Origin: Diprion similis
Lineage: Eukaryota > Arthropoda > Insecta > Hymenoptera > Diprionidae
Direction: 5' to 3'
Assembly: GCF_021155765.1 (NCBI RefSeq)
Contig: NC_060116.1
Coordinates: 310,001 to 374,000 of the forward strand
DNA length: 64,000 bases
Position 1 is the first letter of the stretch. Each line of letters begins with the position of its first letter. The position numbers and the translations under genes are program-made. Positions 44,292 through 56,611 of the stretch are shown here, one piece after another. The notes beneath the pieces were generated by a model. That model searched no databases. It had not been told where the DNA came from and saw only the letters and a list, made by a program, of their open reading frames with translations.

Positions 44292-47200
44292 ATGTGGATC
44301 ATAGTGAAATTTCTCGCTGATAACACGGTCGCAGCAGTACCCAAAGATTGGCTTCGCGACGGCTTGTGCCCGTGGGATTCTGGTAAAATGTGCCAGAAAC
44401 TAATCAAACAGTTACCACCACCGAATCCTGATTTCCAACAATACGCAGCTATGCAGATAAGCACGTTTGTAACAGGTTAGTATTCTCAAATTATTAATAA
44501 TCAAGGTAGTTGGTTTCCGATAATTAGGGAAAGTCAGGCTAGGGACGACAAAGACGTTGCGCAAGAGAGAGAAGGAGCCATGCTCATTTTACCACGTGAG
44601 TGAGAAAGGCACATGGTGCTTTATATTTCGTTCTTCTTTCCTCCTGGTTATCATTGACCGTTTCGTTTGTAAATTACAAATAAATCCAGAACTCGAGGTC
44701 ATGCATATTTCTTTCACTGACATGCTGAAACAGGATGGCTCTTATTTGTGCAACATCGTGTGTCCTTGTTAGCTTAGATTTGCTTACAATTACAAAACAA
44801 TGATCATGAAGACGACAGCTTATTGATTATGTTCATGTCTGTATCGGTATAACGTGAATCTCATTCGTACACATGGATTAATTACTATTTTGTGGTTCCT
44901 GACTTCCAATACTTCGTGGTAATCTATATTGAACTAATTGATACTGTTTATTTCTAGATATACATGAGGTATTCCACACCAACCCAGCGGCATTTTTCCC
45001 TGACCCCCTACGATCTATTCCATTATTTTTTATTTCATTCAACCTACAGAAAAACGTACTCTGAATTTTTTTCAGATTTTTCAAACCAACCGGTCTCTCA
45101 AAAAAAATTAATGAACCCCCGTTTTGGCCAAAAAAAACGCCCACTCTGAAAATTTTCAAAAAATTCACGAAAATTGTGTGTCACAAAACAAACATTTTAA
45201 GCCATAAACCATAGTGGAAGTACCTTTTTTTAAAGTTTTTACTTAATTTTATAAGTTAGACAAAATTTTTTTTTGCCCATTTTCGTACATTTTTTGTATA
45301 CAAGGATAGTTTTAGAAGATTGCGTTGATAACATCGCTTCTTGTAGCCTATACAACGTTAAAAAATTAATTATTTTTCAGAATCGTTGATGAATCGTGTT
45401 TAATCAATGAAATTTCATTGACAAAAAAAGCGAATGAAAAAAACTTATGTTATCATCATAAGAATTTTCTCTTTCTTTTACTCTACTATTTTTTAGAGAT
45501 TTTCCAAAAAGTTTTTCCGTCTATGTTGTATTTTTGCACGGCTTGTTTCTTATTTATAATTTCTGCCTTCACTTCATCGATTATTACGTTTTCCTCACGA
45601 CTATCGACTGCATCAGCAATTGACAAGTGACGGCAGTGTACCACACACAATGTGAACAACAAAAAAAAAACTCAAGAGCGTATGCTCCTGAGTTTTCTTC
45701 GGAAAGGAGCGCGTGGAGCCCCAGCCGCGGGGTTTGTTTGTTATATCCAGAGCCGAGTGTAGTCACTTTAAATTCACCCTGTATAGATAAGTATGTAGTA
45801 TAAAGGTGTGCTGCTCTACACATTGTATACAAAAAATGTACGAAAATGGGCAAAAAAAAATTTTGTCTAACTTATAAAATTAAGTAAAACATTAAAAAAA
45901 GGTACTTCCACTATGGTTTATGGCTTAAAATGTTTGTTTTGTGACGCACAATTTTCGTGAATTTTTTGAAAATTTTCAGAGTGGGCGTTTTTTTTGGCCA
46001 AAACGGGGGTTCATTAATTTTTTTTGAGAGATCGGTTGGTTCGAAAAATCTGAAAAAAATTCAGAGTACGTTTTTCTGTAGGTTGAATGAAATAAAAAAT
46101 AATGGCATAGATCGTAGGGGGTCAGGGAAAAATGCCGCTGGGTTGGTGTGGAATACCTCATATGAAGTTGCATTGCGAAAGGCACGGCAAGCAGAAGATA
46201 CGTCTGGCTTATCCAGCGATGAAGGCAATTTCGACAAACAACAAAGAAAAATTATTCCGAACAGCTTATTCACAGACTTTGCACTTAGTGAATCGGCAAT
46301 AACTACCGAACCACCCGTTCTGGATATGGACGTTGCTAATTTTTTGACTGGATGTAACAACATTTTAAATTTGGGCAGTGTATCAGAGAGATCGTACAGA
46401 AGTGATCACAATTCACAGGCTAGTTCAACGACAACGGTCAACACAAACGAATACATGCCTCAAAAATTGATTACAAATAATAATATAAATGACAGTCATG
46501 TAGATCAAAATGGAAATGGTACATTGGAAACTAAAACCCCTACTCCTAATGAAGGTAAGAATAACCAGTCATGAATTCTTTCATCCAATTCGTACTTCGA
46601 TAACATGAAGTGCCCATTCATGATCAATTATCTGTAAACATTTTTTATATTTCCTGGTTTGTTTGATTAATACTCTGAGGAAAAAAATTTGTGTGTAATA
46701 AAGAAATGAAAATTTGAAGAATGTAAGATTTGAATTCGACAAATTTTCAACTAGTTTTCGCAACTTTGATTACATTTCTTGTGAATCGTGAGCTGGAGTC
46801 AAGTTCTATTATGACATATGTGGTATCATCAAAGGCTCAATAGCTGAATATAGGATCATAAATATAAAACAGCTCACGGGTAATCGTTCTTGACATCGCA
46901 CCTTTGTAATTATTTTAACATTATTTCTTCATCATTTCCCTGTTATTGTGAATGATGTTTACCGTTTTCATACTATGCAGACCAGTGTTTTTATAAGGTA
47001 TCATTCTAAAGAGGTAATGGGTTTGTCTTTCCAGGATGCCCTTCTTGTAAAAAACTGGTTGACGAAATTCAGACACTGAAAATCCTCATTGAAGCCAACC
47101 AAAAGTGGATTACAGACAGGTTTGATTATATGTCTACCAAGATGCAAGACATGTTTACACTCATATCTTTTAATAGTCATGCTACATATGAAGATATTGA

Positions 47201-48033
47201 AGACAAATTTCCTATGTCAAGTTTGGAAGACATGGAAGATTTTGAAAATAAACTGAAGAATCCAGAATTCAAACAAAAAATAGTAAGTTAAAAAACTTAT
47301 CGAATCTTTCTTGATCTCATTCAAAAGATGTTTGTGTTCATATTATCCATAGTGAAAAAAATTGAAAATTGATATGTCAACATGAGTGTTATTTTAAGAT
47401 TATTTAATTAGTTTACTCTAGAAAAATGAAAATGGTATCAAAATATAAATCAATGTTATCTATGTAATTCATTATGCCATCTTATCATTTGGTTAACTTA
47501 TTTCATTACAAAACAGTTGAAGCACCTCAAACGCGTGGGTGGGAATTCGGCTGAGGACAGTACTCGTAGACTACGGAAATATCTACTAAGCGTAGAACTG
47601 CAGTACAAATGCAACTGGACTGGTCTTAAAAATAAAAAAGCTTCGAAAGATACGCTGCTGAACGAGCTTATTGAAAGTGAGTACTAATAATTTCGATTTT
47701 AAATTCACCTCATTAATTGAATAAATGTGGTAGCCTATAAAAAATTTATACTACAACAGAGCACCATTTTTAGCTTAATATAAATTAAATGAACGTGCAA
47801 ATATGAAGCTATCACAAGCCCCCGGTTGTGAATTTACTATGAGCTTCGGGAATTTGATGAAATTAATATCTGTATCAGATATATTAATCTTGTACTCTTC
47901 TATTTTCATTACAGATGCTGTACAGCAGAGTTTTGGTACAGCCACACTTAAGACGATTCAAACTACGACCAAAGATTACATTCAGCATGCTTCGAACCGA
48001 CTGAAGAAAAAACAGTGCGGAGCGAAAAATTAA
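44292..48033 (+). pseudogene. DUF4806-like spliced gene of the CACTA element, split by foldback
   Basis: Five exons with GT/AG borders: 44292-44475, 44958-44963 plus 46162-46554 (split by the foldback insertion), 47035-47282, 47517-47676, 47915-48033. The lengths sum to 1110, exactly 370 codons, which supports the model. The start is MWIIVKFLADNTVAAVPKDW; the middle has CPSCKKLVDEIQTLKILIEA, a coiled-coil-like stretch; the end has FPMSSLEDMEDFENKLKNPE and LKHLKRVGGNSAEDSTRRLR, the pattern I know as DUF4806, common in arthropod transposon-linked proteins. Probably a DNA-binding accessory protein of the transposon; function inferred. Without the insertion no stop or shift remains. Confidence 0.75.
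44964..46161. mobile_element. Foldback insertion in exon 2 of the DUF4806-like gene
   Basis: Arms of about 340 bp (44964-45303 and 45822-46161): ATGAGGTATTCCACACCAAC mirrored by its complement at the right end. ATGA occurs at the left end and again just after the right end (46162-46165), possibly a 4-bp target duplication. The central 45304-45821 holds a short hairpin (CTCAAGAGCGTATGCTCCTGAG-like) and no gene. Removal of exactly 1198 bp restores the exon frame. Confidence 0.85.
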
Positions 48034-49058
48034 CTACTCAAGAAAATAATAGAGCCCACGTAGGGTTAATTATCATCCTTATTATTATACGGGGTATTTG
48101 ACGTCAGATCACGGAGGCCACATCCGCGAATTCTTTTGTTACAAATTGAAAGGAAACTTCGAAAATACCTATGAAACGGCATTTTTTCGGATATTCTTGC
48201 ATACAAGTAGTACAGAAAAGAAACCTAACTATCAATTCCGATAGTTATTTTTTTCAATAGTAGCTATGACCGTTGGAAAATTTTGAATCTAGAATTTGAA
48301 AAATTCTCAAATTACAATAAAACTCAAAAAGTCTCAGGGTGAAGACTTAGGTAATTTGGCGAAGAATACCCATTCGTACAGCATCATTTATCTTACATCA
48401 CAACATTATTATGATACGATATTCAAAGTTATATATTTTGTTCAATACCAATATACTACATTATAGAAAATTAAGTATTCCACGTTCCTATTATATTATA
48501 AGTTACAACTAAAATGTCTAACTGAAGGCCATGATTTTTTATATATATTATATGCATAATAAACCGAATATCACGAAAATATACCTGAAGTTTTTATTTA
48601 ATTTCCAACAAAAATTAGTATTAAAAGAGAAAGAACGATTGTCATTTTTTTCCGAAACATGAACTTTGATTTATTATAACTTGAATATTACTTACGAGAA
48701 TACTCCTAAAGTTTCTATTCAATTTCCAAGAAAAATTGGTCTTAAAAGAGGAATAGCTGTTACCAATGTCTTAGACATTAAGTTATGGAAAAATGACTAA
48801 TAAACACCAGTATTTCTCACCGGACGAAAAGTCAAAATAATTGTATATGGAACATGAGTCACCTGATTCTAGTGTGCAGGGGAAAGAAATTGCATTTAAA
48901 TTCAAACTTCAAATGGTACGGAAAGATGGTAATTTCTTAATCAAAAAGTGTTGCACCAATATGGAATTTGTTCCTAATAATGTTATAAGGAAAGTTGCTC
49001 ATGTCATAATATTCGATGTATATTTCTTACCAATAAATTATGGAAAATGTTGTCTGGG
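48034..49058. repeat. Right end of the CACTA element with subterminal repeats
   Basis: Noncoding. 48590-48637 and 48705-48752 share GAAGTTTTTATTTAATTTCC / AAAGTTTCTATTCAATTTCC and AAAAATTxGTxTTAAAAGAG; such subterminal repeats are typical transposase-binding sites in CACTA elements. Confidence 0.6.
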
Positions 49059-49061
49059 ACT

Positions 49062-50010
49062 CATTGTAAAAGTGGCCCATTCTGCGACATTTGGTACAGT
49101 ATCTTGTATTTTGCAGGCGATGGCATTTCGTGATCAGGTGACCTCGGTGGTTACAGAATTGGCAAATAGTCGGCAAGGTCCTCGTTCGATCTGCGGGAGG
49201 CGCGAGGGTGCTTGCACCGAGCGCTTGGGCGTAGGACATGGGTTCGATACCGGGCGCTTGCTGATGCGCGTAACCAGGTGTGGGCAATGACATTAGAGGG
49301 GGGATGAGGGAGGGGGTTATGGACACCTGAGGTGAAGGGGTATCGTTTTGGCAGGCAGAGGCGGAAATTGGGGGATTCATAGGTGTAGGAGGGGTACAAT
49401 ATTGTGCAAAGCGTTGCATTTGACGGTTATTTAACTCGGTCTCCTCGCTTTCGGCGATGCTGACGGCGATATCAAAGGTAGGGAGTGGTCTGATGGTAGC
49501 TATTCTCCACTCTAATTCTGGTCTAAGCCCTCTAATGAATGTTCTAGCAGTGTCTTTTCTTAAGTCATTCAGCAAGGCGCTTGCTATGTCTGGCGGGTAT
49601 TTTTTTTCGGTAGCTTTGCTTATTTCGTTTGATATTACTCTTATTCTGCATGAGTAATCGATGACGCGCTCACGCAGTTGTTGGGTAATTCTGTCAAATT
49701 GAGTTGATAATTGACGTACGGAGATGTCTGGACGGTATGCTCGGCTGAGGGCCGTTATAAGGTCTTCGACGTCGTTGCAATTAATGCCTACTAAATATTG
49801 GGAAGCGGGACCGGTAATTTTTGATTGTGCAAATTGAGCAAGGGTCATTTTGTCTGAAGCTCTAATGAGGGTTTCCACGTGGCGCAATTGTTCCACAAAT
49901 TGGTCAAAAGGCATGTTGTTGCCATCGAATGCAGGGATCGTCGGTAAGACGTCTTTTACTGACCAAAAAGATGAACCGGTCTCATTAGTTGGTGCCATAT
50001 TGATTTTCGT
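49062..50010 (-). CDS. gag: gag of element B, cut by the CACTA insertion
   Basis: An upstream in-frame extension exists to 50097, but the start MAPTNETGSSFWSVKDVLPT near 50000 matches the equivalent position in A and is preferred. The capsid-like region (FDQFVEQLRHVETLIRASDK, YSCRIRVISNEISKA, DTARTFIRGLRPELEWRIAT) is followed by a Pro-rich stretch and two zinc knuckles, CQFCNHRGHLITKC and CTKCRRMGHFYNES, the latter broken by the transposon just before its final Cys. No internal stop in this part, unlike the A copy. The rest of gag is at 40301-40512. Confidence 0.85.
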
Positions 50011-50522
50011 AGATGGGCAATGGGTACGGGGATGAAATATCAACTTTTTACTAAGGATTACAACGAACTTACAGAGCAAAGATGAACACAAACGCAAGGT
50101 ACAGCATGGTTGTAGGCGACTGAAGACAGGTGAGACTTGAAGATGTGATGCGCGTCGTCCGTCGGCAAGAGGAGGGTGTAGGCGGAGAAGTCCCCTGCGT
50201 GTTGAAGAGTCTCGGTTTGGTGTTCCAGGTATCTGAGTGATGTCAATCTTGGGTCCAGATTCTTGTGCCAGCGTCGCAGGCGTCCAGGAACGGGTGGGGG
50301 CTAATCACAATTTTGGGTTCCGAAAGGTGATGTGTGGTATAAATCGGCCGTCGTCCGTATATTTAGTTCGTTGTGGGTTCTGAATTTAGCAGGTTCACAC
50401 TTGATTTGCCGGCGAACACTCTTGACGTGGCTATCACTTATTGATATGATATCGGGAGTTTTGCGTGTTAACACTTTTCTTGCATAGATTTTCCGAAGCA
50501 CTAAACAAAGGGTAGGTCGACA
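50011..50522 (-). other. Leader of element B
   Basis: Untranslated region between primer-binding site and gag. Short open frames are present but no domain. Confidence 0.6.
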
Positions 50523-50540
50523 GCAAAACCGCTGCCACCA
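50523..50540 (-). promoter_or_regulatory. Primer-binding site of element B
   Basis: TGGTGGCAGCGGTTTTGC on the minus strand, three bases inside the 5' LTR, matching element A. Confidence 0.7.
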
Positions 50541-50543
50541 GAA

Positions 50544-50985
50544 TGTTACGGTACAGGGGGACGGTAGTCCATGTACCCACCCGATGGTGTTGGTTCGGGT
50601 GCTATTTTTGTTGGTTCGTAGTCGTCGCCGTCTTCGTTCAGGGAACGGAAGGGAAAGAACAGTAATCAGAGAATGATTATAACTTTTATTTTGATTTGGA
50701 AATTGGGTGAAGTCTATGAGGAGTAGTTGAGGTAATGTTTTTTGAGGAATGGGAGTTGAAGCTGAATGTGAGAGGTAAGAGCGTTGGGATACGAGTGAGC
50801 TTTTGCATGAGAAAATGAGCAAGGATCCAGGCTAGAGGGGAATCGAAATAGCAAGGTAAGGGCGATAGCGAGTAGTGTAAGGCAAGATGGAAATAGGATG
50901 ACAAGATATGGAGTGTGGGAATGGCAGGTAAAGACAAGCGTCGAGGAAGGTGGGAGAGACGTGAAGCGGGACGTCGGACGTAACA
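50544..50985 (-). repeat. 5' LTR of element B
   Basis: 442 bp, starts TGTTACGTCCGACGTCCCGC at 50985 and ends CCGTAACA at 50544. Confidence 0.9.
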
Positions 50986-51473
50986 TAGAAATGGACAAAA
51001 AAAATTTTTTTAAGAAAATATTTTTTCCTAATACAATTCAAATATTCGTATTTTTTAAAAATCAAAAAACACAGTTTCGAAAATTTCAGGATCCCTAAAG
51101 ATTGGTTCAAGGTAGTGTTCAAAAAAATTTGAGTCAAAAATTTATTGTCCATCGTCAATTTTGAGAACTTATAAAAATTCAAAATTTTACAAATTCAATA
51201 TTTTAAAAAAATTTTCACAGCCCCAAGTATCACCCTTGAAATTAACTATCGATCATTCCTCAACTTGCAATAGTTTGCAAGATATTTAGAATATATGTTT
51301 AAGAAACAGGAAAAATTGTGGAATTTTGAGTTCTTCATAACATTTGACAAATTTTTTTTTATTTTTTCCCTTCGGCAGAACTCCGTTTTAGGATAAAAGA
51401 AAACTCCTTACCAAAATTCGGCCAAAGCGAAGGGGGTCGATTCCAACTATTGGTCGATTTGACATGGAATGAC
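50986..51473 (-). repeat. Dispersed repeat, right copy
   Basis: Reverse complement of 32502-33020; starts directly at the end of the B LTR. Both contain CATTCCATGTCAAATC and AAGGGTGATACTTGGGGCT. Beyond 51473 the right copy has additional sequence (GTTTTTTTCCACAAATTTG) without a partner on the left. Confidence 0.8.
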
Positions 51474-52457
51474 CCACACCGTTTTTTTCCACAAATTTGA
51501 AGCGCTGTAACTTAAAAGGTCAGCAGCGCCCACCTTCATTCGTAGGACCAAATCGATTCGTTTTCATATTATCTTCAACACCTATCGCTATGAATCATGA
51601 ACGAATCGTATACCAAAATGTTCGCCAGCTCCCTAATATTATTGTTTATGAGTCGTATACGAATTATAAATTACTCATTACTCAGAAATTCTCTTCCTTT
51701 TTTTAGAAAAATTCCGCATGTTGTAAATTCCTTTTAATTCTTTTCAAATGAGTAACTGACAATCCGTAAAATTATGGCCAATTATTATTATTCACTCAAG
51801 TATTATATAATATGTTTGCCAACTGAGGTTTGGTATGACGGTATTACAATCTCCGGGCCAAGTATGATTTGACAATAATTTTTCTAATTTTTTGTTCGAC
51901 AAGAATTTGTATGAATATAAAGTCAACTTACAGTTCGGAGACATTTTGGATCCAATTCTCACATAAAATCTATGCTCAATATAGATGTATAAGAACACGT
52001 AACAAATTCGGGGTGAAATAGTGCACATTTCGAATTGAGGGTGGAAAAAAACTCACTTCAGATTCCGGGGGAAAAGAGCAAATACGTTGACTCGAATATT
52101 AGCACATATCCGGAATTACATGTGTATTGCAATCAAGTCGTAGGTGAAATTTTTCACAATTTTTCTTTAGTTCCACTATACCGTATATTATTTCTCACAA
52201 TCAACAGTTTCTGTAATTATTTAGGTGAGAACTCAGTCTCGACGTGAATAATAAAATTATTTCGAGTTCCTGTGGAAAATTATAAATTTACAACGTTATA
52301 ATTAACCCATCTGAAACTCGATAATATTTCGGTCTGTCTGAATTGAACTGGTATTCGAATCAACCTGAAATGTGCTCTTTTCCATCTGGAGTCTAAAACA
52401 TGCTCTTTTTCGCTCGTAATTACAAATGTGATTTTTTTCTCGCCCGGAATGTAAAAC
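51474..52457. other. Noncoding stretch before the Mutator-like gene
   Basis: No gene. 52355-52505 has a short imperfect repeat of about 45 bp around ACGTGCTCTTTTTC; it could be a subterminal region of the following element, but I could not find its termini. Confidence 0.45.
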
Positions 52458-55400
52458 GTGCTCTTTTTCATTCTAAATCTGAAACGTGCTCTTATTCGTA
52501 TCAGGAGTCGCAATATTCCTATCACACCGTGTGCACCCTGCATAAATAAGCCTAGCAATACTAATGAACCCTGGGTTTGTTTTAGGACGAAGAACGGCAT
52601 CGTTCCAATCAGTGCAGAAGATGATCGTGTCATCACCGCGGCCGTGGACGATTGTTCCACAGTAGTAAGTAGCGACAATGTTCTTGTCGTTGAAAAGAGT
52701 CCTGTAGATGCGGTTGTGGACGAGTGTTCCACATCGGTAAGTGACGATAATACAGTTGTCGTCGACAACGGTCCCGTGGACCAGGGGTATGTCCGTGACA
52801 TCACCATTGAAGGTCGACGTATTATCGACCTCAGTTTCGTTTTGGAGCAATTGCATGAAAAATTTGATAATCACAACGTTGAGTTGGGTTGCCCTTTCAG
52901 TGAATAGAAATTGGTTGATTCGTTGGATCGAGGTTTGCGAACGTGACTGCATTTCGTGTGTCGAATGTGCGATTACGAGTTCAAAATTTGGACGGATCCT
53001 GATCACCAAAATATACTTGGGATCAATCAAAGCTCTGTCTGCGGTACAATCACTTCGAGTACCGGTCACAGTACGCTGCAGGAGCAGCTTGCCGCCATGT
53101 CAATCCCATGTATGACAAGTCCAACCTACCTGAGATATCGGGACAAAATTTTTGATAACTTCCGTGAAGTTACCGAAGCCGAACGAATGAAGGCTGCGGC
53201 AATGGAAAAAGAGATAGCCATCCAGAAGGGGCATGTTATTGACGGTGTATCGTACGTACAGGTCATTGCGGATAGTTGTTGGTTAAAACGCTCATACGTG
53301 GGTGGTAAACACGATGCGCTATCAGGTGCAGCCATGATTTTTGGTCATGAGACCAAGTTAGCTTTATTTGTTGGCGTACGCAATGAGAATTGTGCGACCC
53401 ACGCGAGAGCAGAATTGCTTAACAAGGAGCCGACCCCTCATGTGTGTTACAAAAATTGGGGTCGGGACCGTAGCTCAAACGCTATGGAAACTGACATTAT
53501 TTCAGAAGGTTTTCGTACAAGCGTTGCGAGCAGCGGTTTAATATACCGAACGCTTATAGCGGACGGTGATAGCAGCGTATACCAGGCTGTACGAGACGAT
53601 AATCCGTACGCCAAATATGGAATCGTTGTTGAAAAAATCGAGTGCAACAACCACTTGTTTCGGAATTTTTGCCGAAAGCTTAGAATCGCTTCTCAAGTGA
53701 AGCTTAGAACTCCTCCGTTAAAAGGAACTTTTAATGTAACCCAATTTCGGGGGTATGTGTCTGCACGCGGATTAAAAATCCGTAAAAGTGTTGAGAGAGC
53801 CAGAGATCTACGTAACCCCGAGAATACTTCAGAGGCTGAGAAAGAAACTCGACTTTGTGAAGATATTCTGAATATATTGGATCACGAGTTTGGTGATCAC
53901 ACGAATTGCCACAAATTACCATTCGAATGTATACCCGAGCCGAATGGTAAAAATGTGCTGGTAGAACTCCATAGAACGGAAGTTTATCCTCATGTTCACG
54001 AGGCAGTGTGCTACCTCAGTTGTCACGCCAAAAGTTTATTGAGAAAAGTCAGTAACAACACAGCAGAAGGATGCAATTCCGTGGTGAATAAGCTGAATTC
54101 TGGCAAGAGAGTCAATTATTGCATGAAAAACTCATACGAAATGAGATGCTACGGAGCGGTTGTGCAGCACACCATTTAGTCGGTGTTGTCCAAGCTACAC
54201 CTTCATAAGAACTACAAGATTCCCGCTACTGTGATCAAAATGGAAAGGCACAGGCGTTACCGAAATCTTCAAACCCGCTTATACAAGTCGGACAGGCGCA
54301 GTCAGAGACGTCGAAGGTTCGACGACGTCGACAAAGACTATGGACCGTCGGCTAGGAAGCCGGATATTGATAAGAACACATTTGCTGTTCTCGCTGAACA
54401 ACACATGGATAAATTGAAGTCCTACCAAAGCAACCGTAGCCAGATTGAGCGTGATACGATATCACAGAGCAATTCTGAGCTATGGCATCAGTTGCGTACT
54501 GAGATAATTACGGCATCAAAATTCGGGCCGATATGTCGTATGCTGCCGAGTACTTCGTGCGCAAATATGGTTACGAGCATTCGGTTTCCGAAGGTCGTTG
54601 ACGCTGCTGCCACCCAGTTTGGGATAACAAACGAAAGTAACGCCATACGAGACGTAGGATTACTACTGGGAAAAGAAATCGTCTCCTGTGGTCTCTTCAT
54701 AGATCAAGAGATCCCTTATTTAGGAGCGTCTCCAGATGGCCTAATAGACGACGATGGTATCGTCGAAATAATATGTCCATTTTCGGCCCAAAACGCTAAT
54801 TTGGACCAGGCTTTGCAAGATAAACCGAATTTGCGGAATATTTTTGACAAGAAAGACGAGAATCTCTTGAACAAAAATCACATGTACTATTATCAGGTAC
54901 AGGGTCAGTTGCACGTAACCATGCGTGAGTATTGCATATTTGCAATGTGGACTTCGACGGATATGAAACTCGTCACGGTTCTTAGAGACGATGCGTTCTG
55001 GAAGTTAAAAATGCAACCCTAATCGTTGATAGTCGTCGCCAGAGAAATATGCAGGTCCGTGATCCTGAATATATTCTTGAAGCCAAAGCAGAAGCACTGC
55101 GGAAAAGAAGTGCACGACGCGTTGCACTTTGTGACAGTGACGAAAACTGTGCAGGGTTGACAGAGATCGTCTTCCAAACTGACGAGAAGAGAAAACTTTT
55201 GTCGCTAAGTTCCAAGGACATGGGCGATCCTAGTTCGAGGAATGACAACAGTAACGTCAACGTCGATTGGGTAGCAATCGGAAGTGACGAAAAAATCGAA
55301 GGTTGTAATGAAACTGTCGATTTGTTAGCGATTGTGCGTCAAAATATTTCGTTGGAAGAGGTGGAAGCAAATGTTTTGTCACCGAACAGTTTGTTAACGG

Positions 55401-55876
55401 ATTCAAGCATTGACTTGTTTCAGAACATATTACAAGAAAACAGCGATTTTTATTGTAACCCCGCTAGCTATACAGCGTATCATACCTGCATCAAGCCATC
55501 TAGCCCTCTTCAAAGGGATATACAGATAATCGGTGATAATGCATGCAGACATTGGTGCTGCCTTTATTACGATAGTTGTACACTATACGTTTACGATAGT
55601 CTCCTACGCGGCCAATACGAGCGTTTGAGTAAAGAGGAAAAATGATATATTTCTAAACGCTATCCTCATATCGATATTCCGGACATAGTTCTTCAATCCG
55701 TTACGAGACAGCCCGACTCCTTCAGTTGCGGCGTATACGCTGCGGCTTACGCAACGACAATTGCGCTGGGTGATGACCCTGTTAGACAAACCTATTCGCG
55801 AGATGCGATAGTAATGAGAGCCGATTTAATGATAATATTAAGATCTCGTAAGTTAATAACATTTCCGTGTGAATGA
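52458..55876 (+). pseudogene. Mutator-like transposase + YqaJ nuclease + Ulp1-type protease
   Basis: One ancestral frame is readable through stops at 52905 (TAG), about 52945 (TGA) and 54177-54179 (TAG), a frameshift near 55015 and a TGA at 55643-55645. First part: GRRIIDLSFVLEQLHEKF, VCRMCDYEFKIWT, QVIADSCWLKRSYVGGKHDA, CYKNWGRDRSSNAMETDI, LIADGDSSVYQAV, KIECNNHLFRNFCRK, the pattern of Mutator-like transposases of arthropods. Second part: LWHQLRTEIITASKFGPIC, LGASPDGLIDDDGIVEIICP (Ile where the nuclease Lys is expected), YYYQVQGQLHVTMREYC, a YqaJ-type exonuclease. Third part: HWCCLYYDSCTLYVYDSLL and RQPDSFSCGVYAAAYATTIA, with the His, Asp, Gln and Cys of Ulp1-type (C48) proteases. Selfish-element gene, nonfunctional. 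The 5' start is not fixed. Confidence 0.75.
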
Positions 55877-56611
55877 ATCTAAATGCTGCGACGATACGCG
55901 CAGATGCATATACATATCGTCCATCGATATGCATACTTGCACAAGTTGTGCGCTATAACCTATGGAAACGAACTTACACGGTAGTGTGAGTGGGTAAGAG
56001 TGGGTGGGTGTTTCCATTGCACTTATGAAGTGCCGTCATCGACTCGTTTGCCCGTTTAGGATGGAATAGCTAGAATTAAGGTGAAGTTCACAACGTTATT
56101 GGAGAAAAATTTTTGGAAAAATTTACTATTTCATGGCTCAAACGATTTTTTATACGAGATCGATGTTTGGGCAATATCTACAACCACAGGTTGAGTTCAG
56201 TTTCAAATTCCAAGTATTCGATGTAAAAAATTAAAGACAGGATGAAAGGTATTGGTGAGACTTGAGAAAGAGTTTAGCGACGTGAAATTTACTGATTATT
56301 TATTTATTTATTTATTTATTTATGTTGTTGTTGTTGTTGTTGTTAGTATGGGGGCACTTTTGGGCGTCACAACAAACTCCCCTCTCACCCCGCTCTGGCG
56401 CCAGCCCCTCGCCTAGGAGTGGATTTTGGGACGCATACCCCTTCCCCCGCCACCCTCTTGTCTAGGAGCGATTTTCGTCCAGAAGCTTCTATGGCACGTC
56501 AACCCGTTTCGCTAAACGCTCTTGGTAACGCAACTGAAAAGAGTTAACAGGAATCTAATGTCTCGGATCATGCAGGGAATCCCCACCAGACTGTATTAAA
56601 CACATGCCATT
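55877..56611. other. Noncoding with two microsatellites
   Basis: (ATTT)n at about 56295-56322 and (GTT)n at about 56324-56344. No gene recognised. Confidence 0.7.

Larger units (their letters stand above)
40516..49058 (+). mobile_element. CACTA-type (EnSpm-like) DNA transposon, 8543 bp
   Basis: Left end CCTAGACAACAATTTC, right end the mirror of CCCAGACAACATTTTC. ACT lies directly outside both ends (40513-40515 and 49059-49061), a 3-bp target duplication as expected for CACTA/EnSpm elements. The insertion splits element B gag between its second and third zinc knuckles. Two plus-strand genes, a TNP2-like transposase and a spliced DUF4806-like gene, and noncoding ends with subterminal repeats near the right end. 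Assignment rests on the transposase motifs and target duplication; the termini are not literally CACTA. Confidence 0.85.
33365..50985 (-). mobile_element. Ty3/Gypsy-like LTR retrotransposon B with env remnant
   Basis: Minus strand; same family as element A. 5' LTR 50544-50985, PBS, leader, gag (to 49062), interruption by the 8.5-kb CACTA element (40516-49058), end of gag, protease, RT with intact YLDD, RNase H, truncated macro domain 1, macro-like domain 2 with integrase in one long frame, an env-like remnant, poly-purine tract and 3' LTR 33365-33805. Without the insertion it would be about 9 kb. The LTRs differ at roughly twenty sites over 440 bp by eye, so it is older than C. No clean target duplication is visible (TTGA against TAGA). 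Confidence 0.9.

Noticed and set aside
45957-46574. 205-codon frame as an independent gene
   Set aside because: A chimera of the foldback right arm read through into exon 2 of the DUF4806-like gene.
54177-54179. TAG as a programmed readthrough site in the Mutator-like gene
   Set aside because: Other stops and a frameshift in the same gene make ordinary decay the simpler explanation.
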